Assembly: GCA_965661945.1 (NCBI GenBank)
Contig: CBFIFP010000002.1
Location: 372,001 to 436,000, forward strand
Length of the DNA: 64,000 nucleotides
Reading direction: 5' to 3'
DNA from: JAJRPT01 sp965661945
GTDB taxonomy: Bacteria; Bacteroidota; Ignavibacteria; Kapaibacteriales; UBA2268
The notes beneath the pieces were generated by a model that saw only the letters and a program-made list of their open reading frames with translations, searched no databases and had not been told where the DNA came from. Made by a program: the position numbers and the translations under genes. Of this stretch, positions 46,864 through 55,663 are shown piece by piece (position 1 is the stretch's first letter; every line of letters begins with the position of its first letter).

Positions 46864-47832
46864 ATGGGGGGGGAGATACGAAAGATTATCCCTGCAATAG
46901 TTTTGGTTCTTACTATGTTCTTTGCAAGTAATTTAAGCACAAAGGCGCAGTCGTGGGAATTAGACTGTCCAACTGATGAATGTTTAGATAATGAGAATGA
47001 GCCGTGGTCATATTATTGGACTCCACAATTGCCAATGTTGTACGACCCTTATAAAAGTCCAGATTGTTGGGTTACAATTATTTATAGGAAAAGGGGGCCA
47101 CATCCAAATTGCCCTAATTCAGGTTGTGAAATTGAAATCCAAAATGTAATTGTGAGTGGTTCATGTTTTTATCCTTATACAGACAATACTGCAAATCCAC
47201 CAATAACTTATGACCCTATATTAGATTTCACAGACAATTTAGATATTTGGATTTTTGCAATTGGTATTTGGGCTCAAATGGGAATTGAACCGTGTCTAAT
47301 TCCAGGACCAAACCCTGATGATTGTATTTATATTCCACATTTCAAGTCTGCAACTTGCAAAAGACTTATTCAAAATCAAGACGGGTCATATTCGCTTACT
47401 TATTGTGAAGATTTTAACTCTTGTTGTAAAGAAATTTTACAGGTGTGTAGAACATCTGATGGCTCATTAGAACATGTTTGGAATAGTGTTCCACATAAAG
47501 CAATTAACAATTGCGATTTAAATAATGACCCTGTATGTAAATTCACTTGTAATGAACAAGGAACACATTGGATACCACCAAAAATAAATTTTGAAAATAT
47601 TGAATTAAATAAAGATGTTTTCTTTCATTATGAAAATGGAAAGTTAAATTATAATTTAATTCAAAAAGAATACTTATGTCAAATAACTGATATAATGGGA
47701 AATGTATTATTTGAGGATATTTTAAGTTCAAGTGGAAGTATAGACCTAAAGAGTCAGAATACAAAAATGTTGATTTTAAAATTAACTAATGAAACAGAAC
47801 AAAAAACATTTAAAATTATGGAGTTGAAATGA
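46864..47832 (+). CDS. Cys-rich secreted protein with sorting domain, cassette 4 (frameshifted at its 5' end)
   Basis: By analogy with its sisters the gene should start at ATG 46817 (MNTSKDIKIANLANSLW), behind the conserved leader and GGAGG. A run of eight G (46866-46873) puts that start out of frame, and it would stop at 46898. The ORF given uses ATG 46864 inside the run and still has IIPAIVLVLTMFFASN through STKAQ. The mature part has 17 cysteines and the shared C-x15-C-x6-C-x6-C pattern (from CKRLIQNQ). Unlike cassettes 1 and 2 it ends in a type IX sorting-like domain. Its TGA overlaps the next start. Confidence 0.7.
   Translation: MGGEIRKIIPAIVLVLTMFFASNLSTKAQSWELDCPTDECLDNENEPWSYYWTPQLPMLYDPYKSPDCWVTIIYRKRGPHPNCPNSGCEIEIQNVIVSGSCFYPYTDNTANPPITYDPILDFTDNLDIWIFAIGIWAQMGIEPCLIPGPNPDDCIYIPHFKSATCKRLIQNQDGSYSLTYCEDFNSCCKEILQVCRTSDGSLEHVWNSVPHKAINNCDLNNDPVCKFTCNEQGTHWIPPKINFENIELNKDVFFHYENGKLNYNLIQKEYLCQITDIMGNVLFEDILSSSGSIDLKSQNTKMLILKLTNETEQKTFKIMELK
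46866..46873 (+). repeat. homopolymer run of eight G inside the signal-peptide region
   Basis: Eight G are rare in this AT-rich DNA. One extra G, or two fewer, would join the leader-proximal ATG to the rest of the gene. The run could switch expression by slippage, or reflect a sequencing or assembly error. Confidence 0.6.
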
Positions 47833-49190
47833 TTATACTATTTTTATTTAGTATTTTATTTTCAAATGAAAATTATCAATCTTATTTGCAAAAAGATAGT
47901 TTGAGAATTGAAAAAATAGTATTAGGCAATGAAAATAATGCTTTTGCAGTTGGTGACTTATCTGATAGTCACCAACTATCTTTTTCAAACGATTATGGAA
48001 GAAATTTTGATTTGAAATATAAAATTAAATTTACTAATAACGAAAACCGTTCAGTAAATAGCATTGGATATGCTGATAATAAATTTATTTTATTATTAGA
48101 TAGTGGTTATGTTTATAAAGTGGATAATTCGGGTAATCTTATTGACACAATAAGATTACCTGTAGATTATATTTATAGTTATGCATTAAAAAATGCATAT
48201 AGTGATAAGTATATGCTGGCTATTTATTCTATGGGATCCCATTATAATCCAAATGACGATTCTGATACTACTTTTTATAAGTTTTATCTGACTGACGATG
48301 CGTATGAAACATTTCAAGAAATAACTATTGATGAAATTAAACATGGGAATAATTTAATTTTAAATTCCATTATTATTAATAATAAAATTTATTTCAATAA
48401 TATTGAAAGAAGGAAAGTATCACAAGGTGATACAATTCACTATGTATGGAATTATTGTATTTATACCTATGATATTAATACAAAAGAATTTAATAAACTT
48501 TATTCTTTGAATTATGATGAAACAAAAAAAAGTATAGAAAATTTATATGTTACTCAAAACGATGATATATTTTTGTTAATTTCTGAGTCCAACAAAATTG
48601 AAAATACAAGGAATAGAGTATTGTTTAAATTGGTTGATTCAAATTTAGTGTATATTGATACTATCTACAATGGTAAAAATAACAACATTCAACCAGTTAC
48701 ATATATTTCAAATGACTATTTAGTCATTTATTCTTCACAATATATAAAAAGAATAGATGTAAACGACTACACAGTTGAATCCGCAAGATTCGACATTGAT
48801 TTATTTCCAAATGAAGGGCAAATTGGAAATATTTATGATGCAATAATATGGAGAGATTCAATTAAAAATACATTTTTAATTAACTTGTTCCAAAATCTAA
48901 TCTATGAATTTGATTTAGATTTTTTGTTATCAACAAATTCAATTGAAAGTTTAAATTCAAATGGAAAAATCTTCCCCAACCCCGCCCCAAAAGGACAAAG
49001 CATTAACATTGAATTAGATGAATACGCTGAAAAAGTAGAAATTTATGATTTGCTTGGTAATAAATTGAAAACAATAGAACAATTTAGTAGATATTACGAA
49101 ATCCCGACAGGTGATTTAACCTCAGGAATTTATATTACTATAATTGAATTTAACGGAAAAAAGAAAATCTCAAAATTTGTTGTGGAATAA
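47829..49190 (+). CDS. secreted protein with type IX sorting domain, cassette 4
   Basis: The 453-residue protein has a short hydrophobic leader (MIILFLFSILFSNEN). The beta-rich body has weak Asp-box motifs (SNDYGRNFDL, TDDAYETFQE). The sorting domain runs from FPNPAPKGQSI to KKKISKFVVE. It is a paralogue of the cassette 3 protein. Its start overlaps the stop of the Cys-rich gene (ATGA), so here the pair is translationally coupled, unlike cassettes 1 and 2, where a terminator separates them. Confidence 0.8.
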   Translation: MIILFLFSILFSNENYQSYLQKDSLRIEKIVLGNENNAFAVGDLSDSHQLSFSNDYGRNFDLKYKIKFTNNENRSVNSIGYADNKFILLLDSGYVYKVDNSGNLIDTIRLPVDYIYSYALKNAYSDKYMLAIYSMGSHYNPNDDSDTTFYKFYLTDDAYETFQEITIDEIKHGNNLILNSIIINNKIYFNNIERRKVSQGDTIHYVWNYCIYTYDINTKEFNKLYSLNYDETKKSIENLYVTQNDDIFLLISESNKIENTRNRVLFKLVDSNLVYIDTIYNGKNNNIQPVTYISNDYLVIYSSQYIKRIDVNDYTVESARFDIDLFPNEGQIGNIYDAIIWRDSIKNTFLINLFQNLIYEFDLDFLLSTNSIESLNSNGKIFPNPAPKGQSINIELDEYAEKVEIYDLLGNKLKTIEQFSRYYEIPTGDLTSGIYITIIEFNGKKKISKFVVE

Positions 49191-49359
49191 AAAAATCTTT
49201 TGATTTGGCGGTAATAAAAATCCCAAAAAAACACTCTTTAAGAAGCAACTTTTAGGGTGTTAAATTGTATATTCAAAAAATAAAATAATACATGTAATAA
49301 TAAATATCAATCACAGAAAATCGTCAATAAACAAAATAGAAAATAAAAATAAAAAAATC

Positions 49360-49752
49360 ATGACAAAAGCACCTATTTCAATTTCAAGACCTAAGCCATT
49401 TATTCTAAAAGCAGAATGGGAAGATGGCTTTTCTGCAATAATATCTTGCGAGCAATTCCGAAGAGAATGTCCTTGCGCTGAATGTACAGGGGAAAGAATT
49501 AATGATGTAATTTACTCCCTACCAAAACCAATAAAATTTGAGCCAGGCATATTCGATTTACTCGATTTAAAAACAGTTGGTAACTACGCAATTGCAGCAT
49601 TTTGGGGTAACAAGCATAGCACAGGAATCTATACTTGGGATAAATTCCGCCAAATATTCGAGAAATTCGCTTTATCAGAAGAAGAAATCGAAAAATTAGA
49701 AAAGAAAGCCACTAACGACAAACGCAATATAGTTTTAAATGTGGTTAAATAA
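49360..49752 (+). CDS. DUF971 (GBBH-like N-terminal) domain protein
   Basis: The 130-residue protein has ILKAEWEDGFSAIISCEQFR, RRECPCAECTGER and AAFWGNKHSTGIYTWDKFR. These are typical of the DUF971 domain, also found at the N-terminus of gamma-butyrobetaine hydroxylases. The Cys cluster probably binds a metal or iron-sulfur unit. It is a stand-alone single-domain form after the cassette array. Confidence 0.88.
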   Translation: MTKAPISISRPKPFILKAEWEDGFSAIISCEQFRRECPCAECTGERINDVIYSLPKPIKFEPGIFDLLDLKTVGNYAIAAFWGNKHSTGIYTWDKFRQIFEKFALSEEEIEKLEKKATNDKRNIVLNVVK

Positions 49753-49838
49753 TGATGTGGAATGAATTCAAAAATAAATAATTAAATGTAGCGTCTATTA
49801 ATTATCAAATCTTTAAAGTTTTAAAGTATGGCAATAAA

Positions 49839-50207
49839 ATGGTTACTATTTGCCCAGAGTTTTATAAAGTTTTGGATACTGAGTTTCAAGAAAAAGACAT
49901 TGAAGCATTTAGGTGGGTTTTAAAAGAAAATGAAGAGTTTAAACCTCAAAATGTAGATAAAGAAAATCCTGTAGATTGTATTTTATGGTCATTATCTTTT
50001 TTTGATTCATTAGATGTTGCTCAGATTAAATTTCAAAATATCGTGAAAGCAAAGCCATATTTTAAAAAAAAATTTAAATATGTTTTTAAAGGACAACTTA
50101 AAAAGCAAGATGGAATTTTCGATAATATAAGAAACAATCATTTTAATTATTTTGAATATTTGAATGTTAATATTCATAAAAATTTTAGTAAAATTAAAGA
50201 CTTATGA
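49839..50207 (+). CDS. protein of unknown function
   Basis: The 122-residue protein is not recognised. It is acidic in the first half, with lysine- and aromatic-rich stretches (KPYFKKKFKYVFKGQLKK) in the second, and lacks signal peptide or membrane segments. Its TGA overlaps an ATG at 50204 that may be the true start of the next gene. The AT-rich codon use matches the array region. Confidence 0.5.
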   Translation: MVTICPEFYKVLDTEFQEKDIEAFRWVLKENEEFKPQNVDKENPVDCILWSLSFFDSLDVAQIKFQNIVKAKPYFKKKFKYVFKGQLKKQDGIFDNIRNNHFNYFEYLNVNIHKNFSKIKDL

Positions 50208-50729
50208 ATAATACTGAACTAAAATATATTGGAATTTTAAGATACAATGAATATCCTTTTACATATATTATATGACAAAGGTGATTCGGTTTTTTTTAAA
50301 GATTGGGTCGATGTTGAAGATGATAAAGATGTATTCTTAGAATTTGAAACAAATTTGTCATTATTTTTTAGTTTACTTAAAAGTGAAATATTATTTAATT
50401 CTTTTTATAAACAAGTAAATGCTTATTATAAAAATGGTTCTTTTTATGAATATAATAACTTAGATGAAAAGTATTTTCCAAATGGTGAAGTATTTTTTGA
50501 AATTGACGATTGTCTAGATTTTATTAAGATTTTAGATTATTTTGAAAATAAATTATCAGAATCTGATTTTAAATATTCAGAAGAGTTATTGTTTTCTTAC
50601 TTGCAATTTTTACTAATGTTTAATAGACATAAATTAGTACCAGAATTGTGCTCAAAATTGATTTTATTCTCTAAATATGAAGAATTGCAAAAAAATATTC
50701 TAAAAATATCACTAAATTTATGTACCTAA
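50204..50729 (+). pseudogene. small cytoplasmic protein, possibly frameshifted
   Basis: An intact ORF of 160 residues starts at 50247. The sequence reads more naturally from ATG 50204 (MNNTELKYIGILRYNEYPFT), which overlaps the upstream stop. It would continue into YDKGDSVFFKDWVDVEDDKD after a shift in the TATATTATAT stretch near 50265-50275. The composite resembles small bacterial proteins of the DUF6575 type, from memory and with low certainty. If the shorter ORF is used the gene is intact. Function is unknown. Confidence 0.45.
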
Positions 50730-50803
50730 TATGTTATTTTAATTCTTTTTAATAAGAATGCGATAATCATAATGAAGCCAAACGACTTTTAATAAAAACT
50801 AAC

Positions 50804-51757
50804 ATGCAAAAAATAGCAAAAGATATATTCCAAGAGCAATTAAATCAAATTCAGAATGTTATGAATTTGATTAATGATGACTTTGATAAAGCAATTAAAC
50901 TACTTAATAATTCAAACCAAATAATCATCACTGGTGTAGGAAAATCTGGTTACATCGGCAAAAAAATTAATGCAACTTTGCTAAGTTACGGTATTCCATC
51001 TATCTTTCTTGATCCAGTGGAAGCATTGCACGGTGATTTGGGAATTGTAAACCAAGGTGCTTGCGTTGTGTTGCTCTCAAAATCAGGCAGCACAGACGAA
51101 CTTGTTAATCTATATCCTTACCTGCGAAGTAGGAATTGTAAAATTATAGCGATGGTCGGCAATGACAAATCATTTTTTGCTACTAACTCCGATGTTTTCT
51201 TAAATGTTAGCGTAGAAAAAGAAGCATGCCCTTTTAATCTTGCTCCTACATCTTCAACTACGGTTTCACTAATAATGGGAGATGCAATTGCAATTGCATT
51301 AGTTAAAGCAAAAGGACTTCGCCCAAGAGATTTCTCAATTAATCACCCATCAGGACAACTCGGTAGAAACACAATCCTAAAAGTAAAAGACGTAATGCAC
51401 TCAGGCGATAAATTACCAATAATAAATGCAGACGCAAATCTGAATGATGCAATTATAGAAATTACAAAGAAAAATCTGGGTTGCGTTATAATAAAAAATA
51501 ATGAAAAATTCGGAATATTAACCGATGGAGATATTCGTAGAATTTTGCAAAGAAAACTCGATATAAACTCAACAATAGTATCAGATGTGATGACAAAAGA
51601 GCCAATTTCAGTAAATGAAGATCGCTATCTTGGAGAAGCATTATCACTAATGGAAAAGCGCCAAAGTCAAATTAGTTTATTACCAGTAGTCAACGATAAT
51701 TCAGAACTAACAGGTTTAATCCGCATACATGATATATACGGAAGTGAAATAGTATAA
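50804..51757 (+). CDS. kdsD: arabinose-5-phosphate isomerase
   Basis: The 317-residue protein has a SIS sugar-isomerase domain (about 30-165: IITGVGKSGYIGKKINATL, HGDLGIV, LLSKSGSTDEL) and two CBS domains (about 200-255 and 265-317). It matches KdsD/KpsF. It converts ribulose-5-phosphate to arabinose-5-phosphate for Kdo, so the organism probably makes lipopolysaccharide. It is convergent with the flagellar operon. Confidence 0.95.
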   Translation: MQKIAKDIFQEQLNQIQNVMNLINDDFDKAIKLLNNSNQIIITGVGKSGYIGKKINATLLSYGIPSIFLDPVEALHGDLGIVNQGACVVLLSKSGSTDELVNLYPYLRSRNCKIIAMVGNDKSFFATNSDVFLNVSVEKEACPFNLAPTSSTTVSLIMGDAIAIALVKAKGLRPRDFSINHPSGQLGRNTILKVKDVMHSGDKLPIINADANLNDAIIEITKKNLGCVIIKNNEKFGILTDGDIRRILQRKLDINSTIVSDVMTKEPISVNEDRYLGEALSLMEKRQSQISLLPVVNDNSELTGLIRIHDIYGSEIV

Positions 51758-51785
51758 TATATTTTTATTAAATATAAATTAAATA

Positions 51786-52142
51786 TTATTTCTTTTTAAT
51801 AAATGATTGTTTTAGGAAATTAGAAAAAGTTAGGTCATCTTGCAATTCATTAGGAATAGAAGTATTTTCTATTTTATCCGACACTTTAATATCAAGTTCA
51901 GCAATCTTAGTAACACTATTATCGCTTGCCCCAATTAAAAACCTTCTTCCCTCTGCTTGAATAATATATAAAGATGATTTTGATGTAAGACCTTGTTTTG
52001 TTTCAATTTTTATCTGCTTATTAGCAAAGCCAACACTAGTAAACTTACCAGAGTATTTCTTAACCAAAAAAAGTAACAAAGCCACAACACCAACAGTTAT
52101 GACTAATGTTGCAAACGCATTAAGTAGTGGGTCTTGAAACAA
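51786..52142 (-). CDS. fliO: flagellar biosynthesis protein FliO-like
   Basis: The 118-residue protein has one N-terminal membrane helix (ATLVITVGVVALLLFLVKK). The FliO-type beta segment IKIETKQGLTSKSSLYIIQ and RRFLIGASDNSVTKIAEL follows. FliO helps assemble the flagellar export gate. It is the last gene of fliL-fliM-fliN-fliO, 16 bases after fliN. The family is divergent, and position supports the call. Confidence 0.8.
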   Translation of the reverse strand: MFQDPLLNAFATLVITVGVVALLLFLVKKYSGKFTSVGFANKQIKIETKQGLTSKSSLYIIQAEGRRFLIGASDNSVTKIAELDIKVSDKIENTSIPNELQDDLTFSNFLKQSFIKKK

Positions 52143-52158
52143 AATATGCCTCTTTTAA

Positions 52159-52584
52159 TTATTTCACTCCTCTGAGTCGTTCAGAAGGGTCAACAAGAGT
52201 AGTAATCCTTATACCAAAATGTTTATCAATTACTACAACCTCACCTTCAGCAACTTTCTTGCCATTAATTAATATATCAACCGGCTCGGAAACAAGTTTA
52301 TCAAATTCAATAACCGAACCACGTCCTAAGCGCAATATATTTCTTACAAGCATATTAGTGCGTCCAAGCTCTATCGATACAGGTAATTGCAAATCATATA
52401 ATAATTCTAACTTAGGGTCAACAGCAGAGTAAACCGTTTCATCAGTATCTAAATCAGCAAAATCTGCACCATCAATATCTCTTTCGCCAAAATCATCATC
52501 ATCAAAATCTTGTTTTTTTGATGCATCTGCTTCTAAATCACCACTTTGGATTAGAGCATCTATCTCTTCTTGAGTCATTGTCAT
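52159..52584 (-). CDS. fliN: flagellar motor switch protein FliN
   Basis: The 141-residue protein has a C-terminal SpoA domain (about 62-138), with LLYDLQLPVSIELGRTNM, LGRGSVIEFDKLVSEPVDI and VVVIDKHFGIRITTLV. The N-terminal TQEEIDALIQ resembles the motif at the start of FliM/FliY, so this is a FliN with a FliY-like tip. It forms the C-ring that sets motor torque and direction. It is 5 bases after fliM. Confidence 0.95.
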   Translation of the reverse strand: MTMTQEEIDALIQSGDLEADASKKQDFDDDDFGERDIDGADFADLDTDETVYSAVDPKLELLYDLQLPVSIELGRTNMLVRNILRLGRGSVIEFDKLVSEPVDILINGKKVAEGEVVVIDKHFGIRITTLVDPSERLRGVK

Positions 52585-52589
52585 TTTTT

Positions 52590-53624
52590 TTATTCCTCAG
52601 GTTCTTTATAAACTATATCTTGTTCAAACAAATCATCATCCGTTAAAGGTCTAACGATTCTTACAGCTTTTTTGCCATCAACCGTTCCAGGTCTTCCAGC
52701 TAATTTTCGCTTTTTACCTATTATAATCTCAATTTCTTGATTAATTCTTTTATCTAACTTTAAAACATCACCCTTCTTTATCTCAAGCAATTCTTTTACA
52801 GTTAATTTTGTTTTTCCTAATTCAGCATAAATAGGCAAGTAAGTAGTATCAATATGGCGAGAAATCATTTTCATATTTTCTTTCATCTTACTATCTGATA
52901 CCCTAACAGATGAAGCAGAAATTTGTTGTCTATTTAATTGAGCTAAAATTTCTTCTAAAGCAAAAGTAGGAAAACACAAATTCATCAAAAATGATTGAGT
53001 TCCAATATTCACATCAAATGTTATAATTACCACAATCTCAGATGCAGGAGCTACCTGTACAAAGTCCGCCTCCATCTCTAATCTCGAAAACTTAAAGTTC
53101 AAATCTGAAATAGTTTTCCAAGCGTTCCTTAAATCAGCAAAAGCGTGTTCAATAATCCCACGTATAACTGCTTGCTCTATTGGAGTAATATTCCTGGACT
53201 TCTCTTGAGCATCAGCCGAACCACCCAACATCCTTTCCATCAATGTAAGCGCAAGTTGAGGACTTATCCCAAGTATTCCACTCCCATCAGTTCCCTCTAT
53301 ATCAAATACATATAAACAGCTTGGATTCGCTACTGATAAAATAAACTCAGAATAAAATAATTGGTCAACAGATGAAACACTTATTGAAACAACCGTTTGA
53401 AGCTTTGAAACTAGATAATAACCGAATACCTCAGCAAAACTTTCATGTATGTTCTGAAGAGTCCTAACTTGGTTTTTAGATATACGGTTAGGTCTGCGAA
53501 AATCATAATTTGATATCTCGCGCTTTATTGACTTATTTAATAATATCTCATCTACATCGACTGTCCCTGAGGACATATCAGAGAGGAGATTATCTATTTC
53601 GCTTTGTGATAAAACGTCTGACAT
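52590..53624 (-). CDS. fliM: flagellar motor switch protein FliM
   Basis: The 344-residue protein begins with the CheY-binding motif LSQSEIDNLL. A CheC-like middle domain (about 45-225: HESFAEVFGYYLVSKLQTV, GILGISPQLALTLMERMLGG) and a C-terminal SpoA domain (about 250-330) follow. It links chemotaxis signals to the flagellar rotor. It lies 40 bases after fliL. Confidence 0.96.
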   Translation of the reverse strand: MSDVLSQSEIDNLLSDMSSGTVDVDEILLNKSIKREISNYDFRRPNRISKNQVRTLQNIHESFAEVFGYYLVSKLQTVVSISVSSVDQLFYSEFILSVANPSCLYVFDIEGTDGSGILGISPQLALTLMERMLGGSADAQEKSRNITPIEQAVIRGIIEHAFADLRNAWKTISDLNFKFSRLEMEADFVQVAPASEIVVIITFDVNIGTQSFLMNLCFPTFALEEILAQLNRQQISASSVRVSDSKMKENMKMISRHIDTTYLPIYAELGKTKLTVKELLEIKKGDVLKLDKRINQEIEIIIGKKRKLAGRPGTVDGKKAVRIVRPLTDDDLFEQDIVYKEPEE

Positions 53625-53664
53625 AATTGTTCAATCCTTGAAATTTGATTTATAAGACAGCAAA

Positions 53665-54318
53665 TTACTGCATTATAAATTCTGTTATATTAACTTCTCT
53701 CAGAAAAATTTTCTTTTTCCAATAAAGTTCTTTAAGTTTTGTTGTAATATTATCTACTAACTTCTCTCTATTTCCTTGTATTTCCGATTCGCTCATACTA
53801 CCAACCTCTTGAATCACAATAGACTTAGTTTTAGCTATGATTTTAGTCATATAAGCGCCATCAGTTTTTATTTTTTCATTGGAGACATCAGAAGCCGGCA
53901 GTGTTTCTATCAATGAAGGGTGAACCCTATACTCCAAACTTAGCTTCATAACTACATACTTTGTAGAGTTAAGTGGATTAGTAGTTATTCTTTCAGTTTC
54001 ATAAAAATCACGATCTTCCTCTCCTGCAAGAAACTCTTGTTCCTGCACATTAATATCACTCATATCAGGCATCTCACCCATCTCACCCATAATATCACCC
54101 GTCTCAGAAGTCTGCTCAGTTGTTGCGGTATCTGCACCTTCAGTACTAGGCTCTGTCAACACAAATTTATAAATTAATATAAAAATCACCGCCTGAACTA
54201 CCACCACACCCAAGATAATGAAAATAACTACAGGTAATGAAAAACCTGTTTTTTCACCTGCTTTCTTCTTCTTTGCGTCAACCTTTTCTGGTTCTTGTAA
54301 ATCTTGATTTTCAGCCAT
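53665..54318 (-). CDS. fliL: flagellar basal-body-associated protein FliL
   Basis: The 217-residue protein has one membrane helix (LPVVIFIILGVVVVQAVIF, about 28-50), an acidic Glu/Thr-rich linker and a C-terminal FliL domain (about 115-217). The domain includes KYVVMKLSLEYRVHPSLIE and ends KIFLREVNITEFIMQ. FliL surrounds the stator units. It is the first gene of the fliLMNO operon. Confidence 0.92.
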   Translation of the reverse strand: MAENQDLQEPEKVDAKKKKAGEKTGFSLPVVIFIILGVVVVQAVIFILIYKFVLTEPSTEGADTATTEQTSETGDIMGEMGEMPDMSDINVQEQEFLAGEEDRDFYETERITTNPLNSTKYVVMKLSLEYRVHPSLIETLPASDVSNEKIKTDGAYMTKIIAKTKSIVIQEVGSMSESEIQGNREKLVDNITTKLKELYWKKKIFLREVNITEFIMQ

Positions 54319-54599
54319 AATATTTTTTTACGTAAATGTACCTATTTTAATTATCGGAATAATTTATTAAAAGTTTAATTATTAACGAAAATAACTAAAA
54401 TTATTTTATATCGACATTAAAAAAATATGCCAAAAATTCAATAATTAACTAACAGTCTAATATAAAATAAACTTAGTAATAAAATAATCAAACACAAATT
54501 TATAATTAATTGGCTAATAATGTGAAATTTATTAAATATGGTTATTTAAAACCAAATAAACTCCCAAAAAACATTAAAACCAATAAAACTTCTCAAATA

Positions 54600-55595
54600 C
54601 TAAGCTATATATTTTGCAGCTTCTTTAATTAATTTATTTTTCAAATCTAATAAACTAATATTTTTAACCCTAGCTCCAGAAGCAAGCTCATGTCCACCCC
54701 CATCAAACTTAGTAGCCAACTCTCTTATGCCAAACCCACTCTTTGCCCTAAAAGAAAGTTTAAAAGACCCACTCTCTTTAAGTTCTACAATAGTAATAGC
54801 TGCCTTCACTGACTCAATTCTCAAAGGTGCTGTAGAAAACCCATCTAATTCATTATCAGTCATATTAGCTCTAACTAACATTTCCTGAGTAATAACCATT
54901 ATACCCAACTTATCATCATAAAACAACTCAACTGACCTAAGAGCATCTCCATATAAATGAATTGATTGTATTGTTGATGAATTATAAATTCTCTCAGTTA
55001 TATCATTAACCTTAACTCCATGTTTAATCAAATCAGCTGCAATCAAATGAGTCTTCTCAGTAGTTCTATTAAAACCAAAGCTACCAGTATCAGTAACAAT
55101 TCCAGTATAAAGAGAAATAGCCGTATCAAAACTATAATCCTCATCAAACTGAGAAATTAAGTCCCAAATTAACTCGCAAGTAGAAGCAACTTCTGTATTA
55201 ACATGATAATATGTAGCAAATTCACGTGGCTCTATATGGTGATCGATAACTATTATCTCTTTATCTAATCCATTAATAAAATCACCAACATCAACTAATC
55301 TTTTCAAATTATTCAAATCTAAAACAAAAATAACGTCAACATTATCAAATAAACTATTATGCCTTTCAAAATCAAAGATTTCAATTTCAGACCCTTTATC
55401 CAAAAAATTCAAATATTCAGGTGCATTATTATAATTTATTACCTTACTAGTCTTACCTAATTTTTTTAAAAAAAAATGCAAACCCATAGATGAACCTATA
55501 GCATCACCATCTGGATTCTGATGAGTTGTAATTATAAAATTATTATTTTTTTCAATTCTTGACTTAATAAATTCTAAATTTTTGTATTCTATCAT
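54600..55595 (-). CDS. nrnA: DHH/DHHA1 phosphoesterase (NrnA-like)
   Basis: The 331-residue protein has the DHH domain motifs HQNPDGDAIGSSMGL and VIDHHIEPREF, and the DHHA1 motif FDGGGHELASGARV near the C-terminus. It matches bifunctional oligoribonuclease/pAp phosphatases. It degrades nanoRNA and 3'-phosphoadenosine phosphates. It is divergent from the PASTA gene. Confidence 0.92.
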   Translation of the reverse strand: MIEYKNLEFIKSRIEKNNNFIITTHQNPDGDAIGSSMGLHFFLKKLGKTSKVINYNNAPEYLNFLDKGSEIEIFDFERHNSLFDNVDVIFVLDLNNLKRLVDVGDFINGLDKEIIVIDHHIEPREFATYYHVNTEVASTCELIWDLISQFDEDYSFDTAISLYTGIVTDTGSFGFNRTTEKTHLIAADLIKHGVKVNDITERIYNSSTIQSIHLYGDALRSVELFYDDKLGIMVITQEMLVRANMTDNELDGFSTAPLRIESVKAAITIVELKESGSFKLSFRAKSGFGIRELATKFDGGGHELASGARVKNISLLDLKNKLIKEAAKYIA

Positions 55596-55663
55596 ATTTT
55601 TTCCTTAATTTGGTATTTATATAAAACAAAATTAAGCATAAAAATATCGGATACCCAACTTTT

